A stretch of 64,000 nucleotides of DNA from Ciceribacter sp. L1K22. GTDB taxonomy: Bacteria; Pseudomonadota; Alphaproteobacteria; Rhizobiales; Rhizobiaceae. The translations under genes were made by a program, and so were the position numbers. The notes under the pieces are model-generated. The model did no database searches and was not told where the DNA came from. It saw only the letters and a list, made by a program, of their open reading frames with translations. Of this stretch, positions 28,484 through 37,749 are shown one piece after another. The DNA lies in contig NZ_JAGFPK010000002.1 in NCBI RefSeq assembly GCF_017599385.1, forward strand, positions 434,001 to 498,000, in the 5' to 3' direction. Position 1 is the first letter of the stretch. Every line of letters starts with the position of its first letter.

Positions 28484-29992
28484 TCAGTGACCTGCGCTGG
28501 CGTGCTCGTCAGCCTTGGTTTTCTCGTCCGTCGTCGGAGGCAGAGCGTGGGAGTCTTCGGCCGGAACATCCGAAGCATGCGAGCCGTCCGCCGCGCTGTC
28601 AGCCGAACCTGCCGGCTTGGACTTCAGCTTCGCGAGCCATGCCGCACCGGCCGCATCGGCATCGGCCGCATCCTTGGCATGCTCGGCGATATCGGGCGTG
28701 CTGGCTTCCGCCTCCTTGGCTGCCGCGGCATCGGCTTCTCCGTCGCCCCACACGAGATCCTGAAGCGAGCCTAGCCAGCCCTTGCCGTCCTCCTCGGACT
28801 TGGCCGCATCCGCCGCGGGTTTTGTCTCTTCGGGGGGCAGTGCGTCCGCGTGATCAGTAGAGGCTTGTTCGCTCACTTCAACAGTGTGACCTGCGGGACT
28901 CGAATGTTCTGCCGCAGCGGCATGTCCTTCCCCGGTCGGCGCGGCATGCATCTCTTCCGAGGTCACATGCCCCTCTGCCGCCGCCTCGCTCGTCGCGTGT
29001 TCGGTCTCATGGGCGACGGCCGGTATATCGGCGCCGTGCTCGGCTTTGGCCTTCTCGACATGCGCGCCATGCTCGTCTTCCGCCGGCGCCTCAGCGGTGT
29101 CGCCGTGCGCCTCCTCGGCCGGAGCGGCATCATCGCTGCCGAACACCATGCCCTTAATCGATGCGAACCATCCGCCGGATTGGGCCTCTTCGCCATGCGC
29201 CGGGTCCGCTCCATGGCCATCCGCGACCGGTGTTTCCTCGCCGTGGCCCTTCGTTTCGCCGTGGCCGTCGGCCTCGCCGTGCCCTGCAGCCTCTCCATGT
29301 CCGGCATCGGCACCGTGTCCGGGATCCTCGTGGCCCGAGGCTTCGCCGTGTGCGGCTGGCGCCCCGTGGGCATCAGTTTCACCATGCGCTGCCGGCGCCC
29401 CATGGCCGTCTGCCCCTTCGATCACCGGCGTGATGCAATCCGTCTTGTCGTCAAGGCGCGCGAACAGCGCCTCGACATCGCCGAGCGGCAGGATGATGCG
29501 TTCTCCGTAGAACTGGCCGCTCTCGTTGGCGGGTTTGTCGATATAGCGGGCCGAAAACGAAACGCCGGCCGTCTCTTCCGGAACCTTGGCGGGATCAGGA
29601 ATATAAAGGATATCGGCCCCCACAGCGCGGCCGCGCATGTCGGCGCGGTCGGTCGGACCATTCTTGTCGAGCACGACGACCTGGACCAGGTCCGGCTTCT
29701 TGGCATCGTAGACGGCCGCAGCGACCCTGAGCGCAGTTTTGACCCTTGTCGGCCCGTCGGTTGGCTCGGTTGTGATGAATTTGCGGACCCAGAAACGATC
29801 TTTCTTCTGGATCGTCACGGTCTTGACCTCGGTGCACTCCAGGCCGTTCAACTCGGCATAGGATCGCCCCAGCAACTGGTCAGCTCCGATATAGACCGCA
29901 GCCGCGCCGGTACCTCCGCACAAGACCGCAACGCCGCCGAAGATGACAAGCAGTTTACGGGACAAGCGGAATTTGCCCGACAGACCTTTCAC
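28484..29992 (-). CDS. membrane-anchored protein with a long His-rich acidic tail, unknown function
   Basis: I do not recognise the family. The 502-residue product has one membrane helix near the N-terminus (about 13-36, KLLVIFGGVAVLCGGTGAAA) and a globular segment to about 190. The rest is a low-complexity tail rich in His, Glu, Ala and Gly. About 12 histidines fall in the first 75 tail residues, mostly as GHGE or AHGE. Three short Trp-containing helical motifs recur in the tail at about 272, 401 and 447 (GGWFASIKG, KGWLGSLQD, AAWLAKLKS). I chose a GTG start because GGAG lies eight bases upstream; an ATG at 30118 would add 42 unlike residues. It is divergent from sitABCD, which suggests metal binding in the periplasm; that is inference. 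Confidence 0.72.
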   Translation of the reverse strand: MKGLSGKFRLSRKLLVIFGGVAVLCGGTGAAAVYIGADQLLGRSYAELNGLECTEVKTVTIQKKDRFWVRKFITTEPTDGPTRVKTALRVAAAVYDAKKPDLVQVVVLDKNGPTDRADMRGRAVGADILYIPDPAKVPEETAGVSFSARYIDKPANESGQFYGERIILPLGDVEALFARLDDKTDCITPVIEGADGHGAPAAHGETDAHGAPAAHGEASGHEDPGHGADAGHGEAAGHGEADGHGETKGHGEETPVADGHGADPAHGEEAQSGGWFASIKGMVFGSDDAAPAEEAHGDTAEAPAEDEHGAHVEKAKAEHGADIPAVAHETEHATSEAAAEGHVTSEEMHAAPTGEGHAAAAEHSSPAGHTVEVSEQASTDHADALPPEETKPAADAAKSEEDGKGWLGSLQDLVWGDGEADAAAAKEAEASTPDIAEHAKDAADADAAGAAWLAKLKSKPAGSADSAADGSHASDVPAEDSHALPPTTDEKTKADEHASAGH

Positions 29993-30151
29993 GCCAGATA
30001 CTCCGACACGCACTACTCCACATCTTACGCAATACTCCGCCAATTTTTGGCAGACTGTCCTTGAGGAACACTTAACTTGCTCGGTTGAATGCCGCCGGTT
30101 CACACCCTTTTTCGGCATGAAGGGTGAAATTGAGAAGCATTCGCAAATTCG

Positions 30152-30200
30152 TTGACAAACGCGAAAGCCTGACTAGATTTGATTGCGAATAATTCGCAAT
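30152..30200 (+). promoter_or_regulatory. sitABCD promoter with a Mur/Fur-like operator
   Basis: TTGACA at 30152-30157 and TAGATT at 30174-30179, 16 bases apart, make a good sigma-70 promoter. Directly after it, ATTGCGAAT-A-ATTCGCAAT (30182-30200) is a perfect 9-bp inverted repeat over the expected transcription start. In Rhizobiaceae, sit operons are repressed by the manganese-responsive Fur homologue Mur at AT-rich palindromes containing TTGC/GCAA. The site fits that role; the regulator itself is not in the window. Confidence 0.75.
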
Positions 30201-30214
30201 TGTGGAGATGGACG

Positions 30215-31102
30215 ATGTGGAGACGAATTGCCGGCCTGATTGTCCTGGCCGCCGTGACGATGCCCCTCTCCGCCCAAGCAGCGGATAAACCCAAGGTCGT
30301 CACGACCTTCACCGTCATCGCCGATATGGCGCGCAACGTCGCGGGCGATGCCGCCGAGGTGGAAAGCATCACCAAGCCCGGCGCCGAGATCCACAACTAC
30401 CAGCCGACCCCGCGCGATATCCTGAAGGCCCGCGACGCTGACCTGGTGCTCTGGAACGGCCTGAACCTCGAAAGCTGGTTCCAGAAATTCCTCTCCAACC
30501 TCGGCGACATTCCGAACGTCGTGGTGAGCGACGGCATCGAACCAATGAGCATCTCGAGCGGCGCCTACGACGGCAAGCCGAACCCGCATGCCTGGATGTC
30601 CCCGGACAATGCGCTGATCTACGTGGAGAATATCCGAAAGGCTTTGGTGGCAATCGATCCGGACAATGCGGCGACCTATGACGCCAATGCGACAGCGTAT
30701 GCCGAACGGATCAAGGCCGAGATCGCGCCGATGAAGGCCGCGCTGGCCGAACTGCCCGAAGACGATCGCTGGCTCGTGACCAGCGAGGGCGCGTTCTCCT
30801 ATCTCGCGCGTGACCTTGGGCTGAAGGAACTTTATCTCTGGCCCATCAATGCCGACGCCCAGGGCACGCCGCAGCAGGTTCGCGCGGTGATCGACGCCGT
30901 CCGCGAACACGATGTCAAGGCCGTCTTCAGCGAAAGCACGGTATCGGCCGAACCGGCCAAGCAGGTCGCCGCCGAGACTGGCGTTCGCTACGGCGGCGTG
31001 CTCTATGTGGATTCTCTCAGCGAGGCCGACGGCCCTGTCCCGACCTACGTCGATCTTCTCAAGGTTACCGTCTCGACCATCGTAAGCGGCCTGAAAGGCT
31101 GA
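30215..31102 (+). CDS. sitA: manganese/iron ABC transporter binding protein SitA
   Basis: The 295-residue periplasmic protein binds Mn(II), possibly Fe(II), for import. It has a signal peptide (residues 1-22, ending AQA/AD) and the cluster A-I solute-binding pattern: [47 protein letters not shown] and [18 protein letters not shown]. The four likely metal ligands are the His of EIH, the His of NPHAW, the Glu of FSEST and the Asp of YVDSL. Sequence runs such as [19 protein letters not shown] closely match SitA of enterobacteria. The ATG at 30215 has GGAG upstream. Confidence 0.96.
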   Translation: MWRRIAGLIVLAAVTMPLSAQAADKPKVVTTFTVIADMARNVAGDAAEVESITKPGAEIHNYQPTPRDILKARDADLVLWNGLNLESWFQKFLSNLGDIPNVVVSDGIEPMSISSGAYDGKPNPHAWMSPDNALIYVENIRKALVAIDPDNAATYDANATAYAERIKAEIAPMKAALAELPEDDRWLVTSEGAFSYLARDLGLKELYLWPINADAQGTPQQVRAVIDAVREHDVKAVFSESTVSAEPAKQVAAETGVRYGGVLYVDSLSEADGPVPTYVDLLKVTVSTIVSGLKG

Positions 31103-31104
31103 TC

Positions 31105-31989
31105 ATGCACGGAACTTCTAAACAGCCACCGGACGGTCTTTCCGCTAGCGATGTCAGCGTGACGTATCGCAACGGCCTGACGGCGCTTCGCCATGCGTCC
31201 TTCTCTATACCAACAGGCACAATCACCGCGCTTGTCGGCGTTAACGGGGCCGGCAAGTCGACCCTGTTCAAGGCAATCATGGGCTTCGTCCCCGTATCCC
31301 ACGGCTCGATCTCGATCCTCGGAATGACCGTGAAGGAGGCGCTGGCGAAAAATCTGGTCGCCTATGTCCCGCAGGCCGAGGAAGTCGATTGGAATTTTCC
31401 GGTGCTCGTCGAGGACGTGGTGATGATGGGCCGCTATGGCCACATGAACTTTCTCCGTATCCCCGGAAAGCACGACCGCGAGATGGTCGATCGGGCGCTA
31501 TCCCGCGTCGGCATGTCAGACTACCGCAAGCGACAGATTGGCGAACTCTCCGGCGGCCAGCGCAAGCGAGTCTTCCTTGCACGCGCTCTTGCCCAGGAAG
31601 GTCAGGTTATCCTCCTCGACGAACCCTTCACCGGAGTGGACGTAACGACCGAGGAGCAGATCGTCGCGCTGATGAAGGACCTTCGCGACGAGGGCCGGGT
31701 CATGCTGGTCTCCACCCACAATCTCGGCAGCGTGCCGGATTTCTGTGATCGGACAATCTTCGTGAAGGGCACCGTGCTCGCCGCCGGCCCTACGGCGGAA
31801 ACGTTCACCGAGGAAAACCTGAAAGCCGCCTTCGGCGGCGCGCTGCGCCATTTCGTGCTCGGCGGCAGCGACCTGCATGACGACGAGGACGACCGTCGCG
31901 AGGTCAAGGTCTTCACCGACGACGAACGCCCCTTCGTCGTCTATGCACGGCCGGAGGCGGAAAAATCCGATGACAAGCCTTCTGCTTGA
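31105..31989 (+). CDS. sitB: manganese/iron ABC transporter ATPase SitB
   Basis: The 294-residue ATPase powers the Sit importer. Visible motifs are Walker [10 protein letters not shown] (about 46-54), the Q-loop [10 protein letters not shown], signature LSGGQRKR and Walker [13 protein letters not shown]. The last 40 residues form an acidic extension ([13 protein letters not shown]) beyond the usual ATPase end. It starts two bases after the sitA stop and overlaps sitC by 20 bases. Confidence 0.95.
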   Translation: MHGTSKQPPDGLSASDVSVTYRNGLTALRHASFSIPTGTITALVGVNGAGKSTLFKAIMGFVPVSHGSISILGMTVKEALAKNLVAYVPQAEEVDWNFPVLVEDVVMMGRYGHMNFLRIPGKHDREMVDRALSRVGMSDYRKRQIGELSGGQRKRVFLARALAQEGQVILLDEPFTGVDVTTEEQIVALMKDLRDEGRVMLVSTHNLGSVPDFCDRTIFVKGTVLAAGPTAETFTEENLKAAFGGALRHFVLGGSDLHDDEDDRREVKVFTDDERPFVVYARPEAEKSDDKPSA

Positions 31990-32827
31990 ACCCTTCGGCT
32001 ACGACTACATGCTGAACGCCATCTGGGTCAGCACGCTGGTCGGCGCTGTCTGCGGCTTCCTCTCCGCCTACCTCATGCTCAAGGGCTGGTCGCTGATCGG
32101 TGATGCGCTCTCCCACGCTATCGTTCCCGGCGTTGCCGGCGCCTACATGCTGGGTCTTCCCTTCGCGTTGGGTGCCTTTTTCTCCGGCGGCCTCGCCGCC
32201 GCAGCCATGCTGTTCCTCAATCAGCGTACGCGGCTGAAGGAAGACGCCATCATCGGCCTGATCTTCACCTCCTTCTTCGGCCTCGGCCTGTTCATGGTCT
32301 CGCTGTCGCCCGTCTCGGTGAACATCCAGACCATCGTGCTCGGCAATATCCTCGCCATCTCGCCGTCCGACACACTGCAACTCGCCATCATCGGCGGCGT
32401 GAGCCTTCTGGTTCTGGGGCTCAAGTGGAAGGACTTCATGGTCACCTTCTTCGACGAGAACCATGCCCGTTCCATCGGCCTGAAACCCGAGGTGCTGAAG
32501 GTCATCTTCTTCACCCTGCTCGCCGCCTCCACCGTTGCCGCGCTGCAGACCGTCGGCGCCTTTCTCGTGGTCGCCATGGTGGTGACGCCCGGCGCCACCG
32601 CCTACCTGCTAACCGACCGTTTCGGGCGACTTATCCTGCTGGCGCTCTCCATCGGCGCCGTCACCAGCTTCCTCGGCGCCTATGCCAGCTACTTCCTGGA
32701 CGGCGCGACCGGCGGCATCATAGTCGTGCTGCAGACTTTGATCTTCCTCGCCGCCTTCTTCTTCGCCCCGAAACACGGCCGCCTTGCTGCCCGCCGGCGC
32801 GGTAGACAGACGGAGCAGGCGGCATGA
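31970..32827 (+). CDS. sitC: manganese/iron ABC transporter permease SitC
   Basis: The 285-residue membrane protein has about eight helices and the ABC-3 permease family blocks [25 protein letters not shown] (about 31-55), [24 protein letters not shown] and [24 protein letters not shown]. It pairs with SitD to form the channel. I start at the ATG at 31970, inside the end of sitB; the 20-base overlap is typical of this operon. It overlaps sitD by four bases (ATGA). Confidence 0.94.
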   Translation: MTSLLLEPFGYDYMLNAIWVSTLVGAVCGFLSAYLMLKGWSLIGDALSHAIVPGVAGAYMLGLPFALGAFFSGGLAAAAMLFLNQRTRLKEDAIIGLIFTSFFGLGLFMVSLSPVSVNIQTIVLGNILAISPSDTLQLAIIGGVSLLVLGLKWKDFMVTFFDENHARSIGLKPEVLKVIFFTLLAASTVAALQTVGAFLVVAMVVTPGATAYLLTDRFGRLILLALSIGAVTSFLGAYASYFLDGATGGIIVVLQTLIFLAAFFFAPKHGRLAARRRGRQTEQAA

Positions 32828-33681
32828 ACGAGACACTTGAACTCCTGCTTCTCCCGTTCCAGCTTCCCTTCATGCTGTCGGCCTTCGCGGTGACGCTGAT
32901 GATTGCGGTGCCAATGGCGCTGCTCTCCTGCTATCTGGTCCTGAAGGGATGGTCGCTGATGGGCGATGCGGTCTCCCACGCGGTCCTGCCGGGTGTCGTC
33001 ATCGCCTATGTCATCGGCATGCCGCTCGCGATCGGCGCCTTCGTCGCCGGTCTCACCTGCGCGCTGATGACGGGCTACATCAAGGAAAACAGCCGCATCA
33101 AGGAAGACACCGTGCTCGGCATCGTCTTTTCCGGTATGTTCGCTCTCGGTCTCGTGATGTTCGTCAAGGTCGAGAGCGATGTGCACCTAGACCACATCCT
33201 GTTCGGCGACATGCTCGGCATCCTGCCCTCCGACCTGGTGGAGACGGGACTGATCACGCTCGCCGCTACCCTGTTCCTGCTCGTTCTGCGCAAGGACCTT
33301 CTGGCGCACGCCTTCGACAGCCAGCACGCCCGCGCCATAGGGTTGCCAGTGCGGCTGCTGCATTATGGATTGCTGGCTATTCTGTCGCTGACGGTCGTGG
33401 GCGCTCTGAAGGCGGTCGGCATCATCCTCTCGGTCGCCATGCTCGTCGCCCCCGGCGCGATCGCCTTCCTGATCGCGCGCCGTTTCCAGACAATGCTGAT
33501 CACCGCCGTGCTGGTCGCGACGTCAGCCACCTTCTTCGGCATCTATCTCAGTTTTCTGATCGACAGCGCCCCGGCACCGACGATCGTACTTCTGATGACC
33601 GGCATGTTCATCATCGCCTTCATCCGGACGGTTATCCGCACGAAGGCGATGTCAGATCATAAGGCCGCGTCTCAGCAGTAG
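32824..33681 (+). CDS. sitD: manganese/iron ABC transporter permease SitD
   Basis: The 285-residue ABC-3 family permease parallels SitC: LVLKGWSLMGDAVSHAVLPGVVIAY (about 39-63), IKEDTVLGIVFSGMFALGLV, and GIILSVAMLVAPGAIAFLIARRF. The presence of two different permease genes supports Sit/Mnt over ZnuABC, which has one. The start overlaps the sitC stop. The end overlaps the convergent mttB-like gene by ten bases. Confidence 0.94.
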   Translation: MNETLELLLLPFQLPFMLSAFAVTLMIAVPMALLSCYLVLKGWSLMGDAVSHAVLPGVVIAYVIGMPLAIGAFVAGLTCALMTGYIKENSRIKEDTVLGIVFSGMFALGLVMFVKVESDVHLDHILFGDMLGILPSDLVETGLITLAATLFLLVLRKDLLAHAFDSQHARAIGLPVRLLHYGLLAILSLTVVGALKAVGIILSVAMLVAPGAIAFLIARRFQTMLITAVLVATSATFFGIYLSFLIDSAPAPTIVLLMTGMFIIAFIRTVIRTKAMSDHKAASQQ

Positions 33682-35246
33682 ATCCGGAACTTGTCCCGGA
33701 TGGCCTGATCGACAGCGGGATCGAAGGTCGATCTCGGTGCATTCTCGAGAATTCGCCGCTTGCGCGCGATCGCCTTCTCGATCAGGTCCGGTCGTCCGTT
33801 TTCCACCCACTCCTTGGGGCTCGAACGATCGGCAACGGCCGGATAGACATATTCCGTCTGCATCAGGCTCAAGGTCTGCGGGTCGCCGAGATAGTGGCCC
33901 GGTCCTTCCAGGCACACCGACTTCATGGTTTCGATCGACACCGAATCCTCGGTCACGTCGATGCCACGTATGCAGCGCTGCACCTGCCCGAGCAGGTCGT
34001 CGCCGAGCACCAGCGACTCCAGGCAGAAGCCCAGGAGCGAGGCATGCATGCCGACCGACTCGTAGATCATGTTGAGACCCGAAAGTCCCGCCATGACGTT
34101 GAGGATGCCCTGCTCCCAGCCGGCCTGCATGTCGGGCAGCTTCGAGTCCGACATGCCCCCGGCCGCTCCGCCGGGGAGACCGTAGAACTGATGCATCTGC
34201 GCGCAGCCTGCCGTCAGCAGGCCCTGCTCCCCGGAGCCACCGGACATCGCGCCCGTCCGCAGGTCAGAAACGAACGGCCAAGTCCCGAAGATCGCCGGGA
34301 AGCCCGGAGCCATGGCGTTGACATAGACGACCCCCGCCAGGCATTCCGCCACCGCCTGCACGATCGCTGTCGCAAGCGGCGCCGGCGCGGTGGCACCGGC
34401 CTGACCGGCCGACAGCAACAGAATTGGCATGCCTTCGCGGATACAGTGCTCCATGGTCAGGCAACTTTCCGTCGCGAATTTCATCGGCGGCACGACGAAG
34501 CAGTTCGAGTTCGACACGAAGGGCCGCGCCCGCCACTTGTCCTCGCCGCCGGCGATCATGTGCAGCATGTCGAACCCGCCGGCGACATGGGCCGGATCGG
34601 AGAAGCTGGTGCCGACATGCTTCGACGTCCCGGCACAGCAGGCGTAGAGCGTGTTCATGTCCATGTCGAAATTGTCGGGCACATCCCGGCAGACCATGGC
34701 CCGCTGGAAGAAATGGATGTTGTCGAGGTGCTGAACCAGTCGAGCGGCGTCGAGCAGGTCCTTCGACGTCGATTCTCGGTATTCCCGCTTCTCGACGTCA
34801 ACGACGTTCACGGCCGCGCCGGCCGTGCCGTAATAGGTGTTGGTGCCCGACAGCAGCATATCGAACTTCGGATCGCGGCCAAAGAGCGTGATGTCCCGCG
34901 CCGCCTTCGCCAGCATGTCCTCGACCAGCGCACGCGGAAACCGCAACCGTCCGTCATCGCCAAGGATGGCGCCGGCCTTCGTCATGATCTCGACGCCCGA
35001 CGGCGGCGCCTGGCTAAGCCCTATTACCTCGAGCGCCGTCAGCGCGGCCTCGTGGATGCGCTTCACCCCGGCCTCGGTCAGCGGCTTGTACTGGCCACCC
35101 GGTAGTCCGGGCCGGATCGGCCGGACATTTTCGGCGAGCGGCGCCGCTCGCATCGCCACCCGCGCGGCGCGACCGCCCGAGCGCCGCGATGGCGCGACCG
35201 CGCAGGCTTCCCCGGGGATTTCGTTGGTTTCCAGTAGACCGCTCAT
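33672..35246 (-). CDS. trimethylamine methyltransferase (MttB) family protein
   Basis: The 524-residue protein belongs to the MttB superfamily (TIM-barrel amine methyltransferases): LTEAGVKRIHEAALTALEVIGL near the N-terminus, GTNTYYGTAGAAVNVVD in the first third, QAGWEQGILNVMAGLSGLNMIYESVGM in the second half. The frame is uninterrupted, so there is no in-frame amber codon and it is the non-pyrrolysine type. Characterised non-pyrrolysine members demethylate quaternary amines such as glycine betaine and pass the methyl to a corrinoid protein. It follows two flavoprotein genes by 46 bases, pointing to methylated-amine catabolism. No corrinoid protein is in the window. The ATG at 35246 has GGAG upstream. 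Confidence 0.87.
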   Translation of the reverse strand: MSGLLETNEIPGEACAVAPSRRSGGRAARVAMRAAPLAENVRPIRPGLPGGQYKPLTEAGVKRIHEAALTALEVIGLSQAPPSGVEIMTKAGAILGDDGRLRFPRALVEDMLAKAARDITLFGRDPKFDMLLSGTNTYYGTAGAAVNVVDVEKREYRESTSKDLLDAARLVQHLDNIHFFQRAMVCRDVPDNFDMDMNTLYACCAGTSKHVGTSFSDPAHVAGGFDMLHMIAGGEDKWRARPFVSNSNCFVVPPMKFATESCLTMEHCIREGMPILLLSAGQAGATAPAPLATAIVQAVAECLAGVVYVNAMAPGFPAIFGTWPFVSDLRTGAMSGGSGEQGLLTAGCAQMHQFYGLPGGAAGGMSDSKLPDMQAGWEQGILNVMAGLSGLNMIYESVGMHASLLGFCLESLVLGDDLLGQVQRCIRGIDVTEDSVSIETMKSVCLEGPGHYLGDPQTLSLMQTEYVYPAVADRSSPKEWVENGRPDLIEKAIARKRRILENAPRSTFDPAVDQAIRDKFRIYC

Positions 35247-35292
35247 GGGTTTCTCCAAATGTTGGCGGAGTGTGCAACGGCGCCTCTCGCCG

Positions 35293-37749
35293 TCACATCC
35301 GCACCCGTTCCGCCTTGGGGTCGTACATCGGCTTCAGCGAAGCCTCGGCCTTGAACCGTTCGCCGGCCACCTCGATCTGGTAGGTCGAGGCCAGCACATC
35401 CGCTTCGCTCTCGCCCTCGCAGGGCACATAGCCCATGCCGATCGCGCCGCCGAGGAAATGACCGTAATTGCCTGATGTCACCGTGCCGACGATCTTGCCG
35501 TCGCGCACCAGCGCCTCGTTGTGGAAGACAAGTGGTTCCGGATCGGTGAGCCGGAGCTGCACCATGCGGCGCTTCAGGCCCGCGTCCTGCTTCCTGAGAA
35601 CAGCATCGCGTCCTATGAAATCGCCCTTGGCAGTCCGGACCGCGAACCCGAGCCCCGCCTCCAGCACGTGATCCTCGTCGGTGATGTCGTGGCCGAAATG
35701 CCGGAACGCCTTCTCGATGCGGCACGAGTCCAGCGTATGGATGCCGCAGAGCTTCAGCCCCACATCGGCACCGGCCTCATCGAGCGCCTCGAACACATGC
35801 GCGGTCTGGTCAGTGGAGACATAGAGCTCCCAGCCGAGTTCGCCCACATAAGTAACGCGATGAGCGCGGGCGATGCCCATGCCGACCTCGATCTCGCGCG
35901 CCGTGCCGAAAGGATGTCCGTCATTGCAGATATCTGCTGGGCTCACTTTCGACAGCAGTTCGCGCGACCTTGGCCCCATGACGCATAGCACGCTTTCCGC
36001 CGCCGTCACGTCGGTCACGACCACGAACTCGTCGGGCCGCAAATTCTTCCGCAGCCAGGCGAGGTCGCGCTGCAGGGTCGCGCCCGGAACGACGAGGAAA
36101 AACGCGGTTTCGGAAAGCCGCGTGACGGTTAGATCGCTTTCGATACATCCCTTGCTATTCAGCATCTGGGTGTAGACAATCCGGCCCGCCGACACGTCCA
36201 TCTGGTTGGCGCAGAGCCGTTGCAGGAAGGCAAGCGCGTCACGCCCCTCGACGCGGATCTTGCCGAATGAGGTCATGTCGAACAGGCCGACGCCGGTTCT
36301 CACCGCCATGTGTTCGTCGCGCTGGTTCTCGAACCAGTTCTGCCGTTTCCAGCTGTAGCGGTATTCGCGCTCCTGGCCCGGTTTCGCGAACCAGTTGGCC
36401 CGCTCCCAGCCGGCGACCTCGCCGAATACAGCGCCGCGTGCCTTCAGGTGTTCGTGGATCGGCGAACGCCGGACACCGCGTGCCGTCGCCATCTGGCGAT
36501 AGGGAAAATGATCGGCATAGAGCAGGCCGAGCGTCTCGGTGACGCGTTCCTTGAGATAGGCGCGGTTCTTCTGGAACGGCTGGGCGCGGCGGATATCGAC
36601 CTCCCAGAGGTCGAAGGGCGGCTCGCCATCGTTCATCCATTGCGCCAGCGCCATCCCGGCACCGCCGGAGGAAACGATACCGATCGAGTTGTAACCGGCC
36701 GCCACCCAATAGCCCTTCAGCTCTGGCGCTTCGCCGAGATAGTAGCGGTCATCAGGAGTAAAACTCTCGGGCCCGTTGAAAAAGGTATGGATGCCCGCCG
36801 TTTCCAGCATCGGCAAACGGTTGACCGCCATTTCGAGGATCGGCTGGAAGTGGTCGAAGTCCTCCGGCAACTGGTCGAAGCAGAAATCCTCGCGGACCTT
36901 TTCCCCGGCCGGCGGCCACGGCTTGGCCTTGAGTTCGAAGGCCCCCACGAGCATCTTGCCGGCGTCTTCCTTGTAATAGGTCTGCTCGTCCGGCACGCGC
37001 AGCACCGGCAATTGCTTCAGCCCCGCAACGGGCTCGGTGACGATGTAAAAGTGCTCGCAGGCATGCAGCGGCACGGTAACGCCGGACTTCGCCGCGAGAT
37101 CGCGACCCCAGAGGCCGGCGGCGTTGACGACATTCTCGGCCTCAATCGTGTACCGCTCGCCATTCTGCTCGCAGACGACGCCGGAAACCCTACCCTCCTT
37201 GGTCAGCACGTCGATGACCTTCACGCCCTCGATCACGGTTGCCCCGAACTGCCGCGCGCCTTTTGCGAGCGCCATGGCGATGTTGGCGGGATCGCATTGA
37301 CCGTCGAGCGGCAGGTGCACCGCGCCGACGACGTCGGAAACGTTCAGATGCGGATACATGGACTTCACTTCGTCCGGAGAAATCTCCCGAACGTCGACAT
37401 TGAAGGCGCGCGCCAGCGAAGCCTGGCGGTAGATCTCCTCCTTGCGCTCGTCGGTGAGCGCGACCGTGATCGAGCCGTTCTGCTTCATGCCGGTGCCGAT
37501 GCCCGTCTCTTCCTCGAGCCGGACATAGAGGTCGCGCGAGTATTTCGCGAGCCGCGTCATGTTCTGGCTGCCGCGCAGCTGGCCGATCAGCCCAGCCGCA
37601 TGCCAGGTCGTGCCGCAGGTCAGCTGTTTGCGCTCCAGCAGCACCACGTCGGTCCAGCCGAGCTTGGCCAGATGGTAGGCGACCGAGCAGCCGGACACGC
37701 CACCGCCGATGATGACCGCCCGCGCCTTGGAAGGGATCGGCTTGCTCAT
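35293..37749 (-). CDS. dimethylglycine/sarcosine dehydrogenase-like flavoprotein (DAO + GcvT)
   Basis: The 818-residue protein joins an N-terminal DAO-type FAD domain (GGGVSGCSVAYHLA, about 15-28) to a C-terminal GcvT-like aminomethyl domain (about 430-810, with LGWELYVSTD and CGIHTLDSCRIEKAFRH). The sequence TTWHAAGL (about 48-55) contains the His that covalently holds FAD in dimethylglycine dehydrogenases. Such enzymes oxidatively demethylate N-methyl amino acids and hand the one-carbon unit to tetrahydrofolate. It overlaps the upstream paralogue by four bases (ATGA). Exact substrate unknown. Confidence 0.88.
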   Translation of the reverse strand: MSKPIPSKARAVIIGGGVSGCSVAYHLAKLGWTDVVLLERKQLTCGTTWHAAGLIGQLRGSQNMTRLAKYSRDLYVRLEEETGIGTGMKQNGSITVALTDERKEEIYRQASLARAFNVDVREISPDEVKSMYPHLNVSDVVGAVHLPLDGQCDPANIAMALAKGARQFGATVIEGVKVIDVLTKEGRVSGVVCEQNGERYTIEAENVVNAAGLWGRDLAAKSGVTVPLHACEHFYIVTEPVAGLKQLPVLRVPDEQTYYKEDAGKMLVGAFELKAKPWPPAGEKVREDFCFDQLPEDFDHFQPILEMAVNRLPMLETAGIHTFFNGPESFTPDDRYYLGEAPELKGYWVAAGYNSIGIVSSGGAGMALAQWMNDGEPPFDLWEVDIRRAQPFQKNRAYLKERVTETLGLLYADHFPYRQMATARGVRRSPIHEHLKARGAVFGEVAGWERANWFAKPGQEREYRYSWKRQNWFENQRDEHMAVRTGVGLFDMTSFGKIRVEGRDALAFLQRLCANQMDVSAGRIVYTQMLNSKGCIESDLTVTRLSETAFFLVVPGATLQRDLAWLRKNLRPDEFVVVTDVTAAESVLCVMGPRSRELLSKVSPADICNDGHPFGTAREIEVGMGIARAHRVTYVGELGWELYVSTDQTAHVFEALDEAGADVGLKLCGIHTLDSCRIEKAFRHFGHDITDEDHVLEAGLGFAVRTAKGDFIGRDAVLRKQDAGLKRRMVQLRLTDPEPLVFHNEALVRDGKIVGTVTSGNYGHFLGGAIGMGYVPCEGESEADVLASTYQIEVAGERFKAEASLKPMYDPKAERVRM

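Noticed and set aside
30215..33681. ZnuABC zinc importer as identity of the metal operon
   Set aside because: Two permease genes and close SitA sequence features fit Sit/Mnt better; Znu has a single permease.
33672..35246. Pyrrolysine codon in the MttB-like gene
   Set aside because: The frame has no in-frame TAG before the real stop, so it is the non-pyrrolysine type.
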